Below are positions 44,738 through 55,175 of a DNA stretch of 64,000 bases, in pieces. The notes under the pieces are model-generated. The model had not been told where the DNA came from. It ran no database searches and saw only the letters and a list, made by a program, of their open reading frames with translations. Each line of letters opens with the position of its first letter. The first letter of the stretch is position 1. The stretch is from Microbacterium sp. MYb45 (GTDB taxonomy: Bacteria; Actinomycetota; Actinomycetes; Actinomycetales; Microbacteriaceae). Where the stretch lies: contig NZ_PCPG01000001.1 in the NCBI RefSeq assembly GCF_002979655.1, forward strand, positions 930,001 through 994,000. The letters are read 5' to 3'. The translations under genes and the position numbers were made by a program.

Positions 44738-46849
44738 GTGTCGGAATTGCAGTGGGATGAGATCGATCGACGCGCGGTGGACACCGCCCGAATCCTGGCG
44801 GCCGATGCCGTCGAGAAGGTCGGTAACGGTCACCCCGGCACGGCCATGAGCCTCGCTCCGGCCGCGTACCTCCTCTACCAGCGCGTGCTGCGCCACGACC
44901 CGACCGACGTCGACTGGCTGGGCCGCGACCGCTTCATCCTCTCTGCGGGACACTCCTCGCTCACGCAGTACGTGGAGCTCTACCTCGGTGGCTTCGGACT
45001 GGAGCTCGATGACCTCAAGGCGCTGCGCACGTGGGGCTCCCTCACCCCGGGTCACCCGGAGTACGGCCACACCAAGGGCGTCGAGATCACCACCGGCCCG
45101 CTCGGTCAGGGTCTCGCCTCCGCCGTCGGCTTCGCCTACGCCGCCCGCTACGAGCGCGGCCTGTTCGACCCCGAGGCGGCCGCCGGCACCAGCCCGTTCG
45201 ACCACTTCGTCTACGTCGTGGCCGGGGACGGCGACCTGCAGGAAGGCGTGACCAGCGAGGCCTCCTCGCTCGCGGGCCACCAGCAGCTCGGCAACCTGAT
45301 CGCCATCTACGACTCCAACCAGATCTCGATCGAGGATGACACCAACGTCGCCTTCACCGAGGACGTCGCGAAGCGCTACGAGGCCTACGGCTGGCAGGTG
45401 CAGACCGTCGACTGGAAGAAGACCGGTGAGTACGTCGAAGACGTCGCCGAACTGTTCGCCGCGATCGAGGCCGCCAAGGGCGAGACCTCGAAGCCGTCGC
45501 TCATCATCCTCAAGACGATCATCGGATGGCCGTCGCCCGGCAAGCAGAACTCCGGCAAGATCCACGGTTCCGCTCTCGGAGCCGACGAGCTCGCTGCCAC
45601 GAAGAAGGTGCTCGGCTTCGACCCCGAGCAGACCTTCGTGGTCGCCGACGACGTACTCGCCCACACCCGCGGTCTCGCGGCTCGTGCCGCCGAAGCCCGC
45701 GCCGCCTGGCAGGAGTCCTTCGACGCCTGGGCCGCCGCGAACCCCGAGAAGAAGGCGCTCCTCGACCGTCTCGAGGCACAGGAGCTCCCCGCCGACATCA
45801 CGGCCGCGCTCCCGGTGTTCGAGTCCGGCAAGGAGGTGTCGACCCGCGCCGCATCCGGCCAGGTCATCAACGCCCTCGCCGCCGAGCTTCCGGAGCTGTG
45901 GGGCGGTTCGGCCGACCTCGCCGAGTCGAACCTCACCACGATCAAGGGGGCGCCGTCGTTCATCCCGGCCGAGTGGTCGACCCATGAGTGGTCGGGCAAC
46001 CCGTACGGACGGGTGCTGCACTTCGGCATCCGCGAGCACGCCATGGGCGCGATCGTCAACGGCATCGTCCTGCACGGCAAGACGCGCGCGTTCGGCGGCA
46101 CGTTCCTCATCTTCAGCGACTACATGCGCCCCTCGGTGCGTCTCGCCGCCCTCATGAACATCCCGAGCATCTTCGTCTGGACCCACGACTCCGTCGCCCT
46201 CGGTGAGGACGGACCGACGCACCAGCCGATCGAGCAGCTCGCGACGCTCCGCGCGATCCCGAACTTCACGGTCGTCCGCCCCGCCGACGCCAACGAGACC
46301 TCGGCCACCTGGCTCGAGATCCTCCGTCGCCACGAGGGACCGGCCGGCATCGCGCTGACCCGCCAGAACATCCCGGTGTTCGAGCGCGGCGAGGGTGCAG
46401 CCTCCGGCGACACGTTCGCTTCGGCGGACAACGCGGCCAAGGGCGCCTACGTCCTCGCCGAGGCGCCGAACGGCACGCCGGACGTCATCATCGTGGCCAC
46501 CGGCTCCGAAGTGCAGCTCGCTGTGAACGCCCGCGAGGCGCTGGCCGCCGACGGCGTGAACGTCCGCGTGGTCTCCGCTCCGTCGCTCGAGTGGTTCGAC
46601 GAGCAGGACGAGGCCTACCGCGAGAGCGTGCTTCCCGCATCCGTCACCGCTCGCGTCTCCGTGGAGGCGGGCTCCGTGCTCTCCTGGCGCGGAATCGTGG
46701 GCGACCGCGGCCGCTCGGTCGGTATCGACCACTTCGGCGCCTCCGCCGATTACAAGACCCTGTTCGAGAAGTTCGGCATCACGACCGAGGCCGTCATCGC
46801 GGCCGCACGCGAGACCATCGCCGCAAACAGCACCAAGGAGAACGCATGA
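44738..46849 (+). CDS. tkt: Transketolase
   Basis: ThDP-dependent enzyme moving two-carbon units between sugar phosphates in the pentose phosphate pathway. The 703-residue protein has [13 protein letters not shown] near residue 28, [12 protein letters not shown] near 116, the ThDP motif [13 protein letters not shown] near 157, and the transketolase motif [21 protein letters not shown] near 430. I prefer the GTG at 44738: GAAAGG lies eight bases before it, but only two bases before the ATG at 44732, and the family N-terminus begins SELQW. It heads the tkt-tal-pgi-zwf-opcA-pgl operon. Confidence 0.95.
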   Translation: MSELQWDEIDRRAVDTARILAADAVEKVGNGHPGTAMSLAPAAYLLYQRVLRHDPTDVDWLGRDRFILSAGHSSLTQYVELYLGGFGLELDDLKALRTWGSLTPGHPEYGHTKGVEITTGPLGQGLASAVGFAYAARYERGLFDPEAAAGTSPFDHFVYVVAGDGDLQEGVTSEASSLAGHQQLGNLIAIYDSNQISIEDDTNVAFTEDVAKRYEAYGWQVQTVDWKKTGEYVEDVAELFAAIEAAKGETSKPSLIILKTIIGWPSPGKQNSGKIHGSALGADELAATKKVLGFDPEQTFVVADDVLAHTRGLAARAAEARAAWQESFDAWAAANPEKKALLDRLEAQELPADITAALPVFESGKEVSTRAASGQVINALAAELPELWGGSADLAESNLTTIKGAPSFIPAEWSTHEWSGNPYGRVLHFGIREHAMGAIVNGIVLHGKTRAFGGTFLIFSDYMRPSVRLAALMNIPSIFVWTHDSVALGEDGPTHQPIEQLATLRAIPNFTVVRPADANETSATWLEILRRHEGPAGIALTRQNIPVFERGEGAASGDTFASADNAAKGAYVLAEAPNGTPDVIIVATGSEVQLAVNAREALAADGVNVRVVSAPSLEWFDEQDEAYRESVLPASVTARVSVEAGSVLSWRGIVGDRGRSVGIDHFGASADYKTLFEKFGITTEAVIAAARETIAANSTKENA

Positions 46850-47958
46850 GCACCCCCACCGCACAGCTCGCCGCCGCAGGTGTCAGCATCTGGCTCGACG
46901 ACCTCTCCCGCACCCGCATCGACTCCGGCAACCTCGCCGAGCTGATCTCGTCGCGCAACGTCGTCGGCGTCACGACGAACCCGACCATCTTCGCGAACGC
47001 GATCACCGACAAGAGCAACACGTCGTACGACGCACAGGTCACCGAGCTCGCCGCCTCCGGCGCGAGCGCCGAGGAAGCGGTGTTCGCCGCCACGACCCAG
47101 GACGTCGGCGCCGCACTCGATGTGTTCCGCCCCGTCTGGGAGGCCTCGGGACATGTCGACGGCCGCGTCTCGATCGAGGTCTCCCCCGACCTCGCCCACG
47201 ACACCGCGGGCACCGTCGCTCAGGCCAAGGAGCTGTGGTCGAAGATCGACCGCCCCAACCTCCTCGTCAAGATCCCGGCCACCAAGGCAGGGCTTCCGGC
47301 GATCACCGAGGCGATCGCGACCGGCATCAGCGTCAACGTCACGCTGATCTTCAGCCTGGAGCGCTACGCCGAGGTCATCGACGCCTACCTGACCGGTCTG
47401 GAGCGCGCACACAGCGCCGATTTCGACCTGTCGAGCATCCATTCCGTCGCCTCGTTCTTCGTGTCTCGTGTCGACACCGAGACCGACAAGCGGCTGTCGG
47501 CGATCGGCACCCCCGAGGCCGAGGCACTCAAGAGCAAGGCCGGGCTCGCGAACGCGCGCCTCGCTTACGAGCTCTTCGAGCAGAAGTTCGCGGAGAAGCG
47601 CGCCCAGGACCTGATCAAGCTCGGCGCGAACCTGCAGCGTCCGCTGTGGGCCTCGACCGGCGTCAAGGACCCCGCGCTCCCCGACACCCTGTACGTGACC
47701 GAGCTGGTCGCCGACGGCGTGGTGAACACCATGCCCGAGAAGACCCTCGAGGCGACGTTCGATCACGGAGTCATCACCGGCGACACCATCACGGGCGGAT
47801 ACGCGGAGGCGCACCAGGTGTTCGATGACCTCGCCGCCGTGGGCATCGACCTCACCGACGTCACGCAGGTCCTGGAGGATGAGGGCGTCTCGAAGTTCAT
47901 CGACTCCTGGCACGACCTGCTGGGTCAGGTGGCCGAGGCTCTGGAGTCCCAGCGATGA
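46846..47958 (+). CDS. tal: Transaldolase
   Basis: Transfers dihydroxyacetone units between sedoheptulose-7-phosphate and glyceraldehyde-3-phosphate. At 370 residues it matches the long actinobacterial class. [14 protein letters not shown] and [14 protein letters not shown] open the barrel, and the Schiff-base Lys is in [12 protein letters not shown] near residue 140. The ATG overlaps the tkt stop and its own stop overlaps the pgi start, both as ATGA. Confidence 0.96.
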   Translation: MSTPTAQLAAAGVSIWLDDLSRTRIDSGNLAELISSRNVVGVTTNPTIFANAITDKSNTSYDAQVTELAASGASAEEAVFAATTQDVGAALDVFRPVWEASGHVDGRVSIEVSPDLAHDTAGTVAQAKELWSKIDRPNLLVKIPATKAGLPAITEAIATGISVNVTLIFSLERYAEVIDAYLTGLERAHSADFDLSSIHSVASFFVSRVDTETDKRLSAIGTPEAEALKSKAGLANARLAYELFEQKFAEKRAQDLIKLGANLQRPLWASTGVKDPALPDTLYVTELVADGVVNTMPEKTLEATFDHGVITGDTITGGYAEAHQVFDDLAAVGIDLTDVTQVLEDEGVSKFIDSWHDLLGQVAEALESQR

Positions 47959-49562
47959 CCTTCTCGATCCGCACGTCCGGCGCGGCGCGAGCCGCGATCG
48001 ATGAGACCGTGCCCAGCCTGGTCCACGATCTCGTCGCCTCGCGCATCACCGGGGGCGACCCCACCCTCTGGGGTGCGGCCGCCGAGGCCGAGGCCGCCGT
48101 GCGCCTCGGCTGGGTGGAGGCCGTCTCGGTCTCCCGCCCGCTCGTCGCCGATATCGTCGCCCTGCGCGCCGATCTGAACGCCAAGGGCGTCACCCGCGTG
48201 ATCCTCGCCGGCATGGGCGGCTCCTCGCTCGCGCCCGAGGTCATCGCGCAGACCGCGGGTGTGCCGCTGACGATCCTCGACTCCACGGCCCCCGGCCAGG
48301 TGCTCGCCGCTCTCGACGAGGGGCTCACCGACACCGTGCTGGTCGTGTCGTCGAAGTCGGGCTCCACCGTCGAGACCGATTCGCAGCGCCGCACGTTCGA
48401 GGCCGCGTTCCGCGATCTCGGAATCGACCCCGTGGAGCGCATCGTCGTCGTGACCGACCCGGGTTCGCCGCTCGATGTCTCGGCCCGCGAAGCGGGATAC
48501 CGCGTCTTCAATGCGGACCCGAACGTCGGCGGCCGCTACTCGGCACTCACCGCTTTCGGCCTGGTGCCTTCGGGCCTCGCGGGCGTCGATATCGACGAGC
48601 TGCTGAACGAAGCCGAAGCGTCTTCGCTCGAGGTCGCGGTGGACTCCGCCGAGAACCCCGCGCTCCGTCTCGGCGCAGCGATCGCCGCAACGAACCCGCG
48701 ACGCGACAAGCTCGGTCTGATCACCGACGGCACGCACATCAAGGGTCTGCCGGACTGGATCGAGCAGCTCATCGCCGAATCCACCGGCAAGGACGGCACC
48801 GGCATCCTCCCGGTGGTCCTGCTCCCGGTCTCTCCTGAACTCGACCCGGTGCCCGCCGACCTGCAGATCGTCCGCCTGGTCGACGACGCCAACGAGTTCC
48901 ACCTGCACGAGCGCCACGAGGGCGAGATCCTCGTGAGCGGCACCCTGGGTGCGCAGCTCATCGTCTGGGAGTATGCGACCGCGATCGCCGGTCACCTGCT
49001 CCGGATCAATCCTTTCGATCAGCCTGACGTGGAGTCGGCGAAGATCGCCGCCCGCGGCCTTCTCGACGCCCGTCCGGAGCCGACTGCTCCGGCATTCGTC
49101 GAGAACGGTGTCGAGGTGCGTGTGTCCGACACCGCCCTCGCCGCCTCCGGCACCGTCGAAGGTGTGCTCGATGCGCTCTGGGCCCAGCTCCCCGCCGATG
49201 GCTACGTGTCGATCCAGGCATACGTCAACCGCCTCGAGGTTCCGCAGCTCCAGGGCCTGCGCGAGCTCGTCGCGGCGGACTCGGGTCGCCCCACCACATT
49301 CGGATGGGGCCCGCGGTTCCTTCACTCGACCGGCCAGTACCACAAGGGCGGACCGGCGCAGGGCGTGTTCCTGCAGATCCTGGAGCGCACCGAGGTCGAT
49401 CTCGAGATCCCGGATCGCCCGTTCACCTTCGGGCAGCTCATCCAGGCACAGGCCGCCGGTGACGCGGCCGTGCTCGCCGAGCACGGCCGCCCGGTCGTCA
49501 CGCTGACGATCACCGAGTCCTCGGACGACGTGCTCGCCCTCTTCGAAGCCGCACAGAAGTAA
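47955..49562 (+). CDS. pgi: Glucose-6-phosphate isomerase
   Basis: Interconverts glucose-6-phosphate and fructose-6-phosphate. At 535 residues it has the SIS-fold phosphate-binding segments [14 protein letters not shown] (about 80-93) and [15 protein letters not shown] (about 136-150), and the active-site [10 protein letters not shown] near residue 195. The sequence resembles the isomerase half of bifunctional transaldolase/phosphoglucose isomerases, which fits its coupling to tal by an ATGA overlap. Its place between tal and zwf joins glycolysis to both branches of the pentose phosphate pathway. Confidence 0.92.
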   Translation: MTFSIRTSGAARAAIDETVPSLVHDLVASRITGGDPTLWGAAAEAEAAVRLGWVEAVSVSRPLVADIVALRADLNAKGVTRVILAGMGGSSLAPEVIAQTAGVPLTILDSTAPGQVLAALDEGLTDTVLVVSSKSGSTVETDSQRRTFEAAFRDLGIDPVERIVVVTDPGSPLDVSAREAGYRVFNADPNVGGRYSALTAFGLVPSGLAGVDIDELLNEAEASSLEVAVDSAENPALRLGAAIAATNPRRDKLGLITDGTHIKGLPDWIEQLIAESTGKDGTGILPVVLLPVSPELDPVPADLQIVRLVDDANEFHLHERHEGEILVSGTLGAQLIVWEYATAIAGHLLRINPFDQPDVESAKIAARGLLDARPEPTAPAFVENGVEVRVSDTALAASGTVEGVLDALWAQLPADGYVSIQAYVNRLEVPQLQGLRELVAADSGRPTTFGWGPRFLHSTGQYHKGGPAQGVFLQILERTEVDLEIPDRPFTFGQLIQAQAAGDAAVLAEHGRPVVTLTITESSDDVLALFEAAQK

Positions 49563-49583
49563 CAGCAGGAGAATCCCCCACCC

Positions 49584-51134
49584 ATGTCTGTTCCCATCTC
49601 GCGCGGGCACAACCCGCTGCGTGACCCCGATGACCGTCGTCTCAACCGGATCGCGGGGCCCAGCGCTCTCGTGATCTTCGGCGTCACCGGAGACCTGTCA
49701 CGCAAGAAGCTGATGCCCGCGGTCTACGATCTCGCCAACCGCGGTCTGCTTCCGCCGGGGTTCGCCCTCGTCGGATTCGCTCGCCGCGACTGGGAGGACC
49801 AGGACTTCGCCCAGGTCGTCTACGACGCGGTCAAGGAGCACGCCCGTACGCCGTTCCGTGAGGAGACCTGGACGCAGCTGCTTCAGGGCATCCGGTTCGT
49901 GTCGGGTGAGTTCGACAACCCCGACTCGTTCCGCAAGCTCCGCGAGACCATCGAGAAGCTCGACGTGGAACGCGGCACGATGGGGAACCACGCGTTCTAC
50001 CTGTCGATCCCGCCGAAGGACTTCCCGCTCGTCGCGAAGCAGCTGAAGGATTCGGGTCTCGTCGGCGAGAACAGCGATGATGACGAACGCTGGCGTCGCG
50101 TCGTGATCGAGAAGCCGTTCGGGCATGACCTCGAATCCGCCCGTGCGCTCAACGCGGCGCTCGAGGTCGCGTTCCCCGCGGACTCGATCTTCCGCATCGA
50201 CCACTACCTGGGCAAGGAGACCGTCCAGAACATCCTGGCGCTGCGCTTCGCGAACGAGCTGTACGAGCCGATCTGGAACCGCAACTACGTCGACCATGTG
50301 CAGATCACGATGGCCGAGGACATCGGCGTCGGCGGTCGCGCCGGGTACTACGACGGTATCGGCGCCGCGCGCGACGTGATCCAGAACCACCTGCTGCAGC
50401 TGCTCGCGCTCACCGCGATGGAGGAGCCCATCAGCCTCTCGGCGGAGCACCTGCGTGCCGAGAAGGAGAAGGTGCTCGCCGCAGTGCACGTGCCGGACGA
50501 CCTCTCCCTCGCCACGGCTCGCGGCCAGTACGCGGGCGGGTGGCAGGGCGGTGACAAGGTCACCGGCTTCCTGGATGAGGAGGGCATGAACCCCGACTCC
50601 ACCACCGAGACGTATGCGGCCATCAAGCTCGAGATCGACACCCGCCGATGGGCCGACGTGCCGTTCTACCTGCGGACCGGCAAGCGTCTCGGACGCCGCG
50701 TGACCGAGATCGCCGTGGTCTTCAAGCGGGCTCCGCAGCACCTGTTCGGGCGTGGCAACGCCTCGGAGCTCGGGCAGAACGCGCTCGTCATCCGTGTGCA
50801 GCCCGATGAGGGTGTGACGATCCGCTTCGGATCCAAGGTGCCCGGCAGCGGGAGCAACGTGCGCGACGTCACGATGGACTTCGGCTACGGCCACGCCTTC
50901 ACCGAGGCGAGCCCCGAGGCCTACGAGCGTCTGATCCTCGACGTCCTCCTGGGCGACCCGCCGCTGTTCCCGCGGCACGAGGAGGTCGAGCTCTCCTGGA
51001 AGATCCTCGACCCCGTGGAGAAGTACTGGGCGGCCGTCGGCGGTCCGGTGGAGCAGTACGCTCCGGGCTCGTGGGGTCCGGCATCCGCCGACGACCTGCT
51101 GGCCCGCGACGGACGAGTCTGGAGACGCCCGTGA
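49584..51134 (+). CDS. zwf: Glucose-6-phosphate 1-dehydrogenase
   Basis: First NADPH-producing step of the oxidative pentose phosphate pathway. The 516-residue protein has the dinucleotide motif FGVTGDLSRKKLMPA near residue 34, the substrate-binding RIDHYLGKETVQN near 206 (Lys and His catalytic) and the EKPFGHDLESA segment near 173. The GTGA overlap with opcA implies coupled translation. A 21-base gap separates it from pgi. Confidence 0.97.
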   Translation: MSVPISRGHNPLRDPDDRRLNRIAGPSALVIFGVTGDLSRKKLMPAVYDLANRGLLPPGFALVGFARRDWEDQDFAQVVYDAVKEHARTPFREETWTQLLQGIRFVSGEFDNPDSFRKLRETIEKLDVERGTMGNHAFYLSIPPKDFPLVAKQLKDSGLVGENSDDDERWRRVVIEKPFGHDLESARALNAALEVAFPADSIFRIDHYLGKETVQNILALRFANELYEPIWNRNYVDHVQITMAEDIGVGGRAGYYDGIGAARDVIQNHLLQLLALTAMEEPISLSAEHLRAEKEKVLAAVHVPDDLSLATARGQYAGGWQGGDKVTGFLDEEGMNPDSTTETYAAIKLEIDTRRWADVPFYLRTGKRLGRRVTEIAVVFKRAPQHLFGRGNASELGQNALVIRVQPDEGVTIRFGSKVPGSGSNVRDVTMDFGYGHAFTEASPEAYERLILDVLLGDPPLFPRHEEVELSWKILDPVEKYWAAVGGPVEQYAPGSWGPASADDLLARDGRVWRRP

Positions 51135-52066
51135 TCATCGACCTTCCCGACACGACCGTCAGTCAGGTCGCCAAGCAGCTCGTCAAGGTACGCGAAGAGG
51201 GCGGCGCCGTCGCCCTCGGCCGTGTGCTCACCCTGGTCATCGCCGCCCGCAACGGTGTCGCCGAAGCGGCCATCGATGCGGCCAACGACGCATCGCGTGA
51301 ACACCCCATGCGCGTCATCGTCATCACCACGGGCGACGGCGATTCCCGCCTCGATGCCCAGATCCGCGTGGGCGGCGACGCCGGCGCGAGCGAGGTCGTC
51401 GTGCTGCGTGCCTACGGGGACGCCGCGAGCAACGAAGAGAGCCTGATCACCGGTCTCCTCCTGCCCGACGCTCCCGTGGTCGCCTGGTGGCCGGAGGATG
51501 CTCCGACCTCGCCGTCGACGTCACCGCTCGGCCGCATCGCCCAGCGCCGCATCACCGATGCCGCCACCTCGCCCGACGTGCGCGATCGGCTCGCGCTGCT
51601 CGGACGCACCCACGCCCCCGGAGACACGGACCTCGCCTGGACGCGTCTGACGCACTGGCGGGAGCAGCTGGCCGCTGTGCTCGATCAGCCGCCGTACGAA
51701 CCCATCACGGGTGTCGAGGTGCGCGGTGGGTCGGCTTCTCCGTCGACCGCGCTGCTCGCCGCCTGGCTGCAGATGGCTCTGGGCGTTCGCGTGCGCTGGT
51801 CGTACGAGAACCCCGAGCACTGGCAGGAGGGCATCAAGTCGGTCCGTCTGACCCGCGCCTCCGGCGACATCCTGCTCGAGCGGCCTTCGCCCGGCATCGC
51901 CATCCTCACGCAGCCGGATCAGCCGAACCACGACCTCCACCTGCCGCGCCGCACGCTCCGCGAATGCCTCGCGGAGGAGCTGCGCAGGCTCGACCCCGAT
52001 GTCCTGTACGGTCGAGTCATCACCGAGGGCTGGGAGAAACTGGGTCCGCCCGAGACTGGAGAGTGA
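51131..52066 (+). CDS. opcA: Glucose-6-phosphate dehydrogenase assembly protein
   Basis: A 311-residue OpcA-family protein needed for full activity of Zwf in actinobacteria and cyanobacteria. Recognisable stretches are VITTGDGDSRLDAQIRVGG, EVVVLRAYGDAAS, LLLPDAPVVAWWPEDAP near residue 115, and LRRLDPDVLYGRVITEGW at the C-terminus. The GTG overlaps the zwf stop. The GTGA at its own stop could also start pgl, but the ribosome-binding site favours the ATG nine bases later. Confidence 0.95.
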   Translation: MIIDLPDTTVSQVAKQLVKVREEGGAVALGRVLTLVIAARNGVAEAAIDAANDASREHPMRVIVITTGDGDSRLDAQIRVGGDAGASEVVVLRAYGDAASNEESLITGLLLPDAPVVAWWPEDAPTSPSTSPLGRIAQRRITDAATSPDVRDRLALLGRTHAPGDTDLAWTRLTHWREQLAAVLDQPPYEPITGVEVRGGSASPSTALLAAWLQMALGVRVRWSYENPEHWQEGIKSVRLTRASGDILLERPSPGIAILTQPDQPNHDLHLPRRTLRECLAEELRRLDPDVLYGRVITEGWEKLGPPETGE

Positions 52067-52071
52067 CGTCG

Positions 52072-52851
52072 ATGCCGGTATCGTCCGCAGAGAAGCGGGT
52101 CGTGGTGGAATCCACCCCCGCCGCCCTCGCCGCCCGAGTAGCAGACCGTTTCCTCACGCGTGTTCGCGCGCGTACACGGAACGGTCGAGTCGCCCACATC
52201 GCCCTCACGGGAGGTTCGATGGGTGGTGCCGTGCTCCGCGCCGCGGCGGACGATCCGCGGTCCGCCGCGATCGACTGGTCACTCGTGCACTTCTGGTGGG
52301 GTGACGAGAGGTACGTGCCGCGAGACGACGCGGACAGGAACTCCCTGCAGTCGCGCCGGGCTCTCCTCGACCACATCCCCGTGCCCACCGAGAACGTGCA
52401 CGAGGTGGCGGGGCCCGAGACCGGACTCACGCTCGACGAGTCGGCCGCGGCCTACGCCGCCGAGCTCGCCCGTTTCGGCACCGACGAGCACCCGTGGCCT
52501 TCCTTCGCCGTCTGTTTCCTGGGCGTCGGCCCCGACGGACACATCGCCTCGCTGTTCCCGGATCGGGAGGAGGTCACGGTCACCGACGCCGCTGTGCTCG
52601 CCGTCCGTGATTCTCCGAAGCCCCCGCCCGAGCGCGTCACGCTCACGCGCCCGGTGCTCAACTCGTCGAAGCGGGTGTGGCTCGTGCTCACCGGCGCCGA
52701 CAAGGCCTCGGCCCTCGGACTCGCCCTCGCCGGTGCGAGCTACACGAGCGTGCCGGCTGCCGGCGCCAAGGGGCGCAAGCGCACCGTGTTCTTCGTGGAT
52801 GAGGCCGCCGCTTCCGAGGTCTCACCCGACCTCATCGATCAGGCGTACTGA
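52072..52851 (+). CDS. pgl: 6-phosphogluconolactonase
   Basis: Hydrolyses 6-phosphogluconolactone, the product of Zwf. The 259-residue protein shows ALTGGSMGG near residue 42, WSLVHFWWGDERYVPRDDADRN near 70, and FLGVGPDGHIASLFPD near 155, all NagB/Pgl hallmarks. GGAGAG lies eight to nine bases before the ATG at 52072; a GTG at 52063 overlapping the opcA stop is possible but too close to that signal. It is the last gene of the operon; no clear terminator is seen in the 33 bases before the convergent gene. Confidence 0.96.
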   Translation: MPVSSAEKRVVVESTPAALAARVADRFLTRVRARTRNGRVAHIALTGGSMGGAVLRAAADDPRSAAIDWSLVHFWWGDERYVPRDDADRNSLQSRRALLDHIPVPTENVHEVAGPETGLTLDESAAAYAAELARFGTDEHPWPSFAVCFLGVGPDGHIASLFPDREEVTVTDAAVLAVRDSPKPPPERVTLTRPVLNSSKRVWLVLTGADKASALGLALAGASYTSVPAAGAKGRKRTVFFVDEAAASEVSPDLIDQAY

Positions 52852-52884
52852 CCCGCGCGTCACTCACGGCCCTCGCTCGTGCAG

Positions 52885-53988
52885 CTACTGCTGCTCGGTG
52901 GGACCGGAGCGCCGCGGTGGAAGGTCGCCGTCATCCGGGCTCTCGGAGCTCTCCGGACGTTCGCGTTCCGTCGCGTCGACGGCTGTCGTCCGCGAGGAGG
53001 AGGCTTCTGCGGACGCCCCCTGCCCGGTCGGCGTGCTCCCGCGCTCGATTCCCAGCTCCTGGCTGTCGCTGAGCACCTGTGGGTGGTAACGGGCGAGACC
53101 CACCACTCCCCACACGGCGATGGCTCCGGCGATCGCGAAGATCACCATGACCCACGGCGGTGCGGCCGCGGCCTCGCCGAGAACGACCATGCCGATCAGA
53201 ACCGCGACGAGCGGATCGACGACCGTGAGGCCGGCGATCACCAGGTCAGGCGGGCCCGAACTGTAGGCGGTCTGCACGAAGTACCCGCCGACCGCGGCCG
53301 CGGCCAGGAGCGCGAGCACGCAGATCGCGGTGATCCACTCGAACTGACCGGCCTCGATGCGCTTGATGATCACCTTGGCGAGGGTGGCGACGAAGCCGTA
53401 GAGCACACCGGCGCCCACCACGTAGAACAGCGCCCGCATGCGGTGGCGGAGTATCAGCCAGCAGGCTCCGAGGATGATGATGACGACGAGCAGGAGGGCG
53501 AGAATCACGAAGAGCTCGCGCTCGGTGACCTCCTGCTCCGTCGCGTAGATCGCGGCGAAGAAGACGAACAGGAAGATCCCGCCGACGCAGCAGGCTATGG
53601 CTGTGAGCGACTGTCTCGTCGGACTGTGACCGGAGACTCTCGCGTTCAGGAGCGTCGTGATGACGAGGGCGATGGCACCGAGCGGCTGGACGACGATCAG
53701 CGGCGCCTGGACGAGGGCCGCGAGCTGACAGACCACAGCGAGGCCGAGCATGAGCGTTCCGACGAGCCAAGACGGCCGAGTGAGCAGCCGTTTCAGCTGG
53801 TCGAAGCTCAGGCCCGATGCCCCGTCAGCGCCGCTGAGACGCTCGACCTTCTCGACTCCCCGGTGCTGGTATTGCGCGCCGAGCGACATGAAGACCGCTC
53901 CGGCGAGGGCGAGAGGGATCCCGAGCAGGATGCCGGGGTTCTGGAACGCTCCCACGAGCTGATCGCCGACCTGTTCGGCCCCGTTCAT
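52885..53988 (-). CDS. DMT/NIPA-like multispan transporter
   Basis: A membrane protein of about 367 residues with nine or ten hydrophobic helices and a 70-residue polar C-terminal tail rich in Ser, Glu, Pro and Arg. It shows GIPLALAGAVFMSLGAQYQHRG near the start and LIVVQPLGAIALVITTLLNAR near residue 100, resembling actinobacterial DMT-superfamily proteins related to NIPA magnesium transporters. The substrate is unknown. I use the ATG at 53988; a GTG at 54006 is the alternative. Confidence 0.82.
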   Translation of the reverse strand: MNGAEQVGDQLVGAFQNPGILLGIPLALAGAVFMSLGAQYQHRGVEKVERLSGADGASGLSFDQLKRLLTRPSWLVGTLMLGLAVVCQLAALVQAPLIVVQPLGAIALVITTLLNARVSGHSPTRQSLTAIACCVGGIFLFVFFAAIYATEQEVTERELFVILALLLVVIIILGACWLILRHRMRALFYVVGAGVLYGFVATLAKVIIKRIEAGQFEWITAICVLALLAAAAVGGYFVQTAYSSGPPDLVIAGLTVVDPLVAVLIGMVVLGEAAAAPPWVMVIFAIAGAIAVWGVVGLARYHPQVLSDSQELGIERGSTPTGQGASAEASSSRTTAVDATERERPESSESPDDGDLPPRRSGPTEQQ

Positions 53989-54049
53989 CCATACCCCAGC
54001 AGTCACGGTACGAGCCTACCCGGCATGCGCCTCGGACTAGGGTTGTGAC

Positions 54050-54616
54050 GTGGCTGTACTTCCGATTCGCATCATGGGCGACCCCGTCCTGCACTCCCCC
54101 GCGTCCCCCGTCGACGAGATCACCGACGACATCCGCACGCTCGTCGCCGACATGTTCGAGACGATGGACACCGCGCCGGGAGTCGGGCTGGCGGCTCCGC
54201 AGGTCGGCGTGCCCCTGCGCATCTACACCTACGCCTACGTGGACGACGACGATCAGCCCTGGCGCGGCGTGCTCATCAACCCTGAGCTGTGGATGGTGCC
54301 GCTCGAACCGGGCGACCCCGATCCCGACCTCGAATCCGAGGGCTGCCTCTCGTTCCCCGGTGAGCGTTTCCCCCTGCGTCGCTCGGAGCGGGTGCACGTG
54401 ACGGCGACGGATCTGGACGGCCGACCGGTCACGATCGACGTGGACGGATGGCGTGCCCGGATCATGCAGCACGAGTTCGATCACCTCGACGGCATCCTCT
54501 ATGTGGATCGTCTCTCCGACGGCGATTGGAAGACGGTGCAGAAGATCGCACGCAAGCGCGGATGGGGACGTCCGGGGGCGAGCTGGATGCCCGGTGTTGA
54601 CGACCTCGAGGGCTGA
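54050..54616 (+). CDS. def: Peptide deformylase
   Basis: Removes the N-formyl group from new proteins. The 188-residue protein has all three motifs: GVGLAAPQVG (about 44-53), EGCLSFPG (about 98-105) with the metal Cys, and QHEFDHLDG (about 141-149) with the HExxH-type metal site. The GTG start follows TAGGGT by exactly six bases, so the mRNA is probably leaderless. It is divergent from the DMT-type transporter. Confidence 0.96.
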   Translation: MAVLPIRIMGDPVLHSPASPVDEITDDIRTLVADMFETMDTAPGVGLAAPQVGVPLRIYTYAYVDDDDQPWRGVLINPELWMVPLEPGDPDPDLESEGCLSFPGERFPLRRSERVHVTATDLDGRPVTIDVDGWRARIMQHEFDHLDGILYVDRLSDGDWKTVQKIARKRGWGRPGASWMPGVDDLEG

Positions 54617-54667
54617 GCCGCAGCACGAGTGGAGATCGTGTCCCCGAAGGCACGAAGGAAGATCAAG

Positions 54668-55156
54668 ATGAAGCTGTACGAACGACCGTCTCTGCTGTTC
54701 GCCGCGTGCGCCCTGACGCTCGCGGTCGCCCTGACCGGCTGCGGGACCTCTGACCCCTCTCCTGAACGCAGTGCGACCGGCGACGGCGCTGGTGTCGCGA
54801 AGGTCGAGACGCCCGCGATGACGGTCGGTGACTGTCGCCTCGAAGCCACCAGCGGCCTGCCCGAAGACGCGGAAGTCGTCCCCTGCGCCGAACCCCACGA
54901 CGAAGAGGTCTTCCACGAGATCGAGATGCCCGACGGCACCTTCTCGCAGCAGGCGGTCGAGGCAGCCTCCGCCGAGTGCGTCGGGGATGCGTTCACGGCC
55001 TTCGTCGGAGTGCAGCGGGAGGCGTCCGCGCTCGGCGTGTACCCGATCCCCCCGGCGGAAGAGACGTGGGACCAGCCCTACGGGCGCACCGTCTACTGCG
55101 TGCTGTTCGATCCGGCCGGACAGATCGAAGGAACGCTGGAGGGCGCCGCGCGCTGA
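54668..55156 (+). CDS. Septum-formation-domain lipoprotein
   Basis: A 162-residue secreted lipoprotein. A basic N-terminus and hydrophobic helix end in the lipobox LTGC (Cys about residue 24), followed by a Ser/Asp-rich linker. The mature domain carries TVGDCRLEA, VVPCAEPHDEEVFHEIEM and a later Cys in SAECVGDAF and RTVYCVLFD, the paired-cysteine pattern of the actinobacterial septum formation (Septum_form) family. The exact role is unknown. GAAGGAAG precedes the ATG at 54668; an earlier in-frame ATG lacks the signal-peptide position. Confidence 0.85.
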   Translation: MKLYERPSLLFAACALTLAVALTGCGTSDPSPERSATGDGAGVAKVETPAMTVGDCRLEATSGLPEDAEVVPCAEPHDEEVFHEIEMPDGTFSQQAVEAASAECVGDAFTAFVGVQREASALGVYPIPPAEETWDQPYGRTVYCVLFDPAGQIEGTLEGAAR

Positions 55157-55175
55157 GCGAACGCTCCGGTGACTC

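Noticed and set aside
44600..46864. 754-codon frame on the minus strand opposite transketolase
   Set aside because: Mirror of the tkt codon usage with no recognisable domain; it also covers the tkt promoter.
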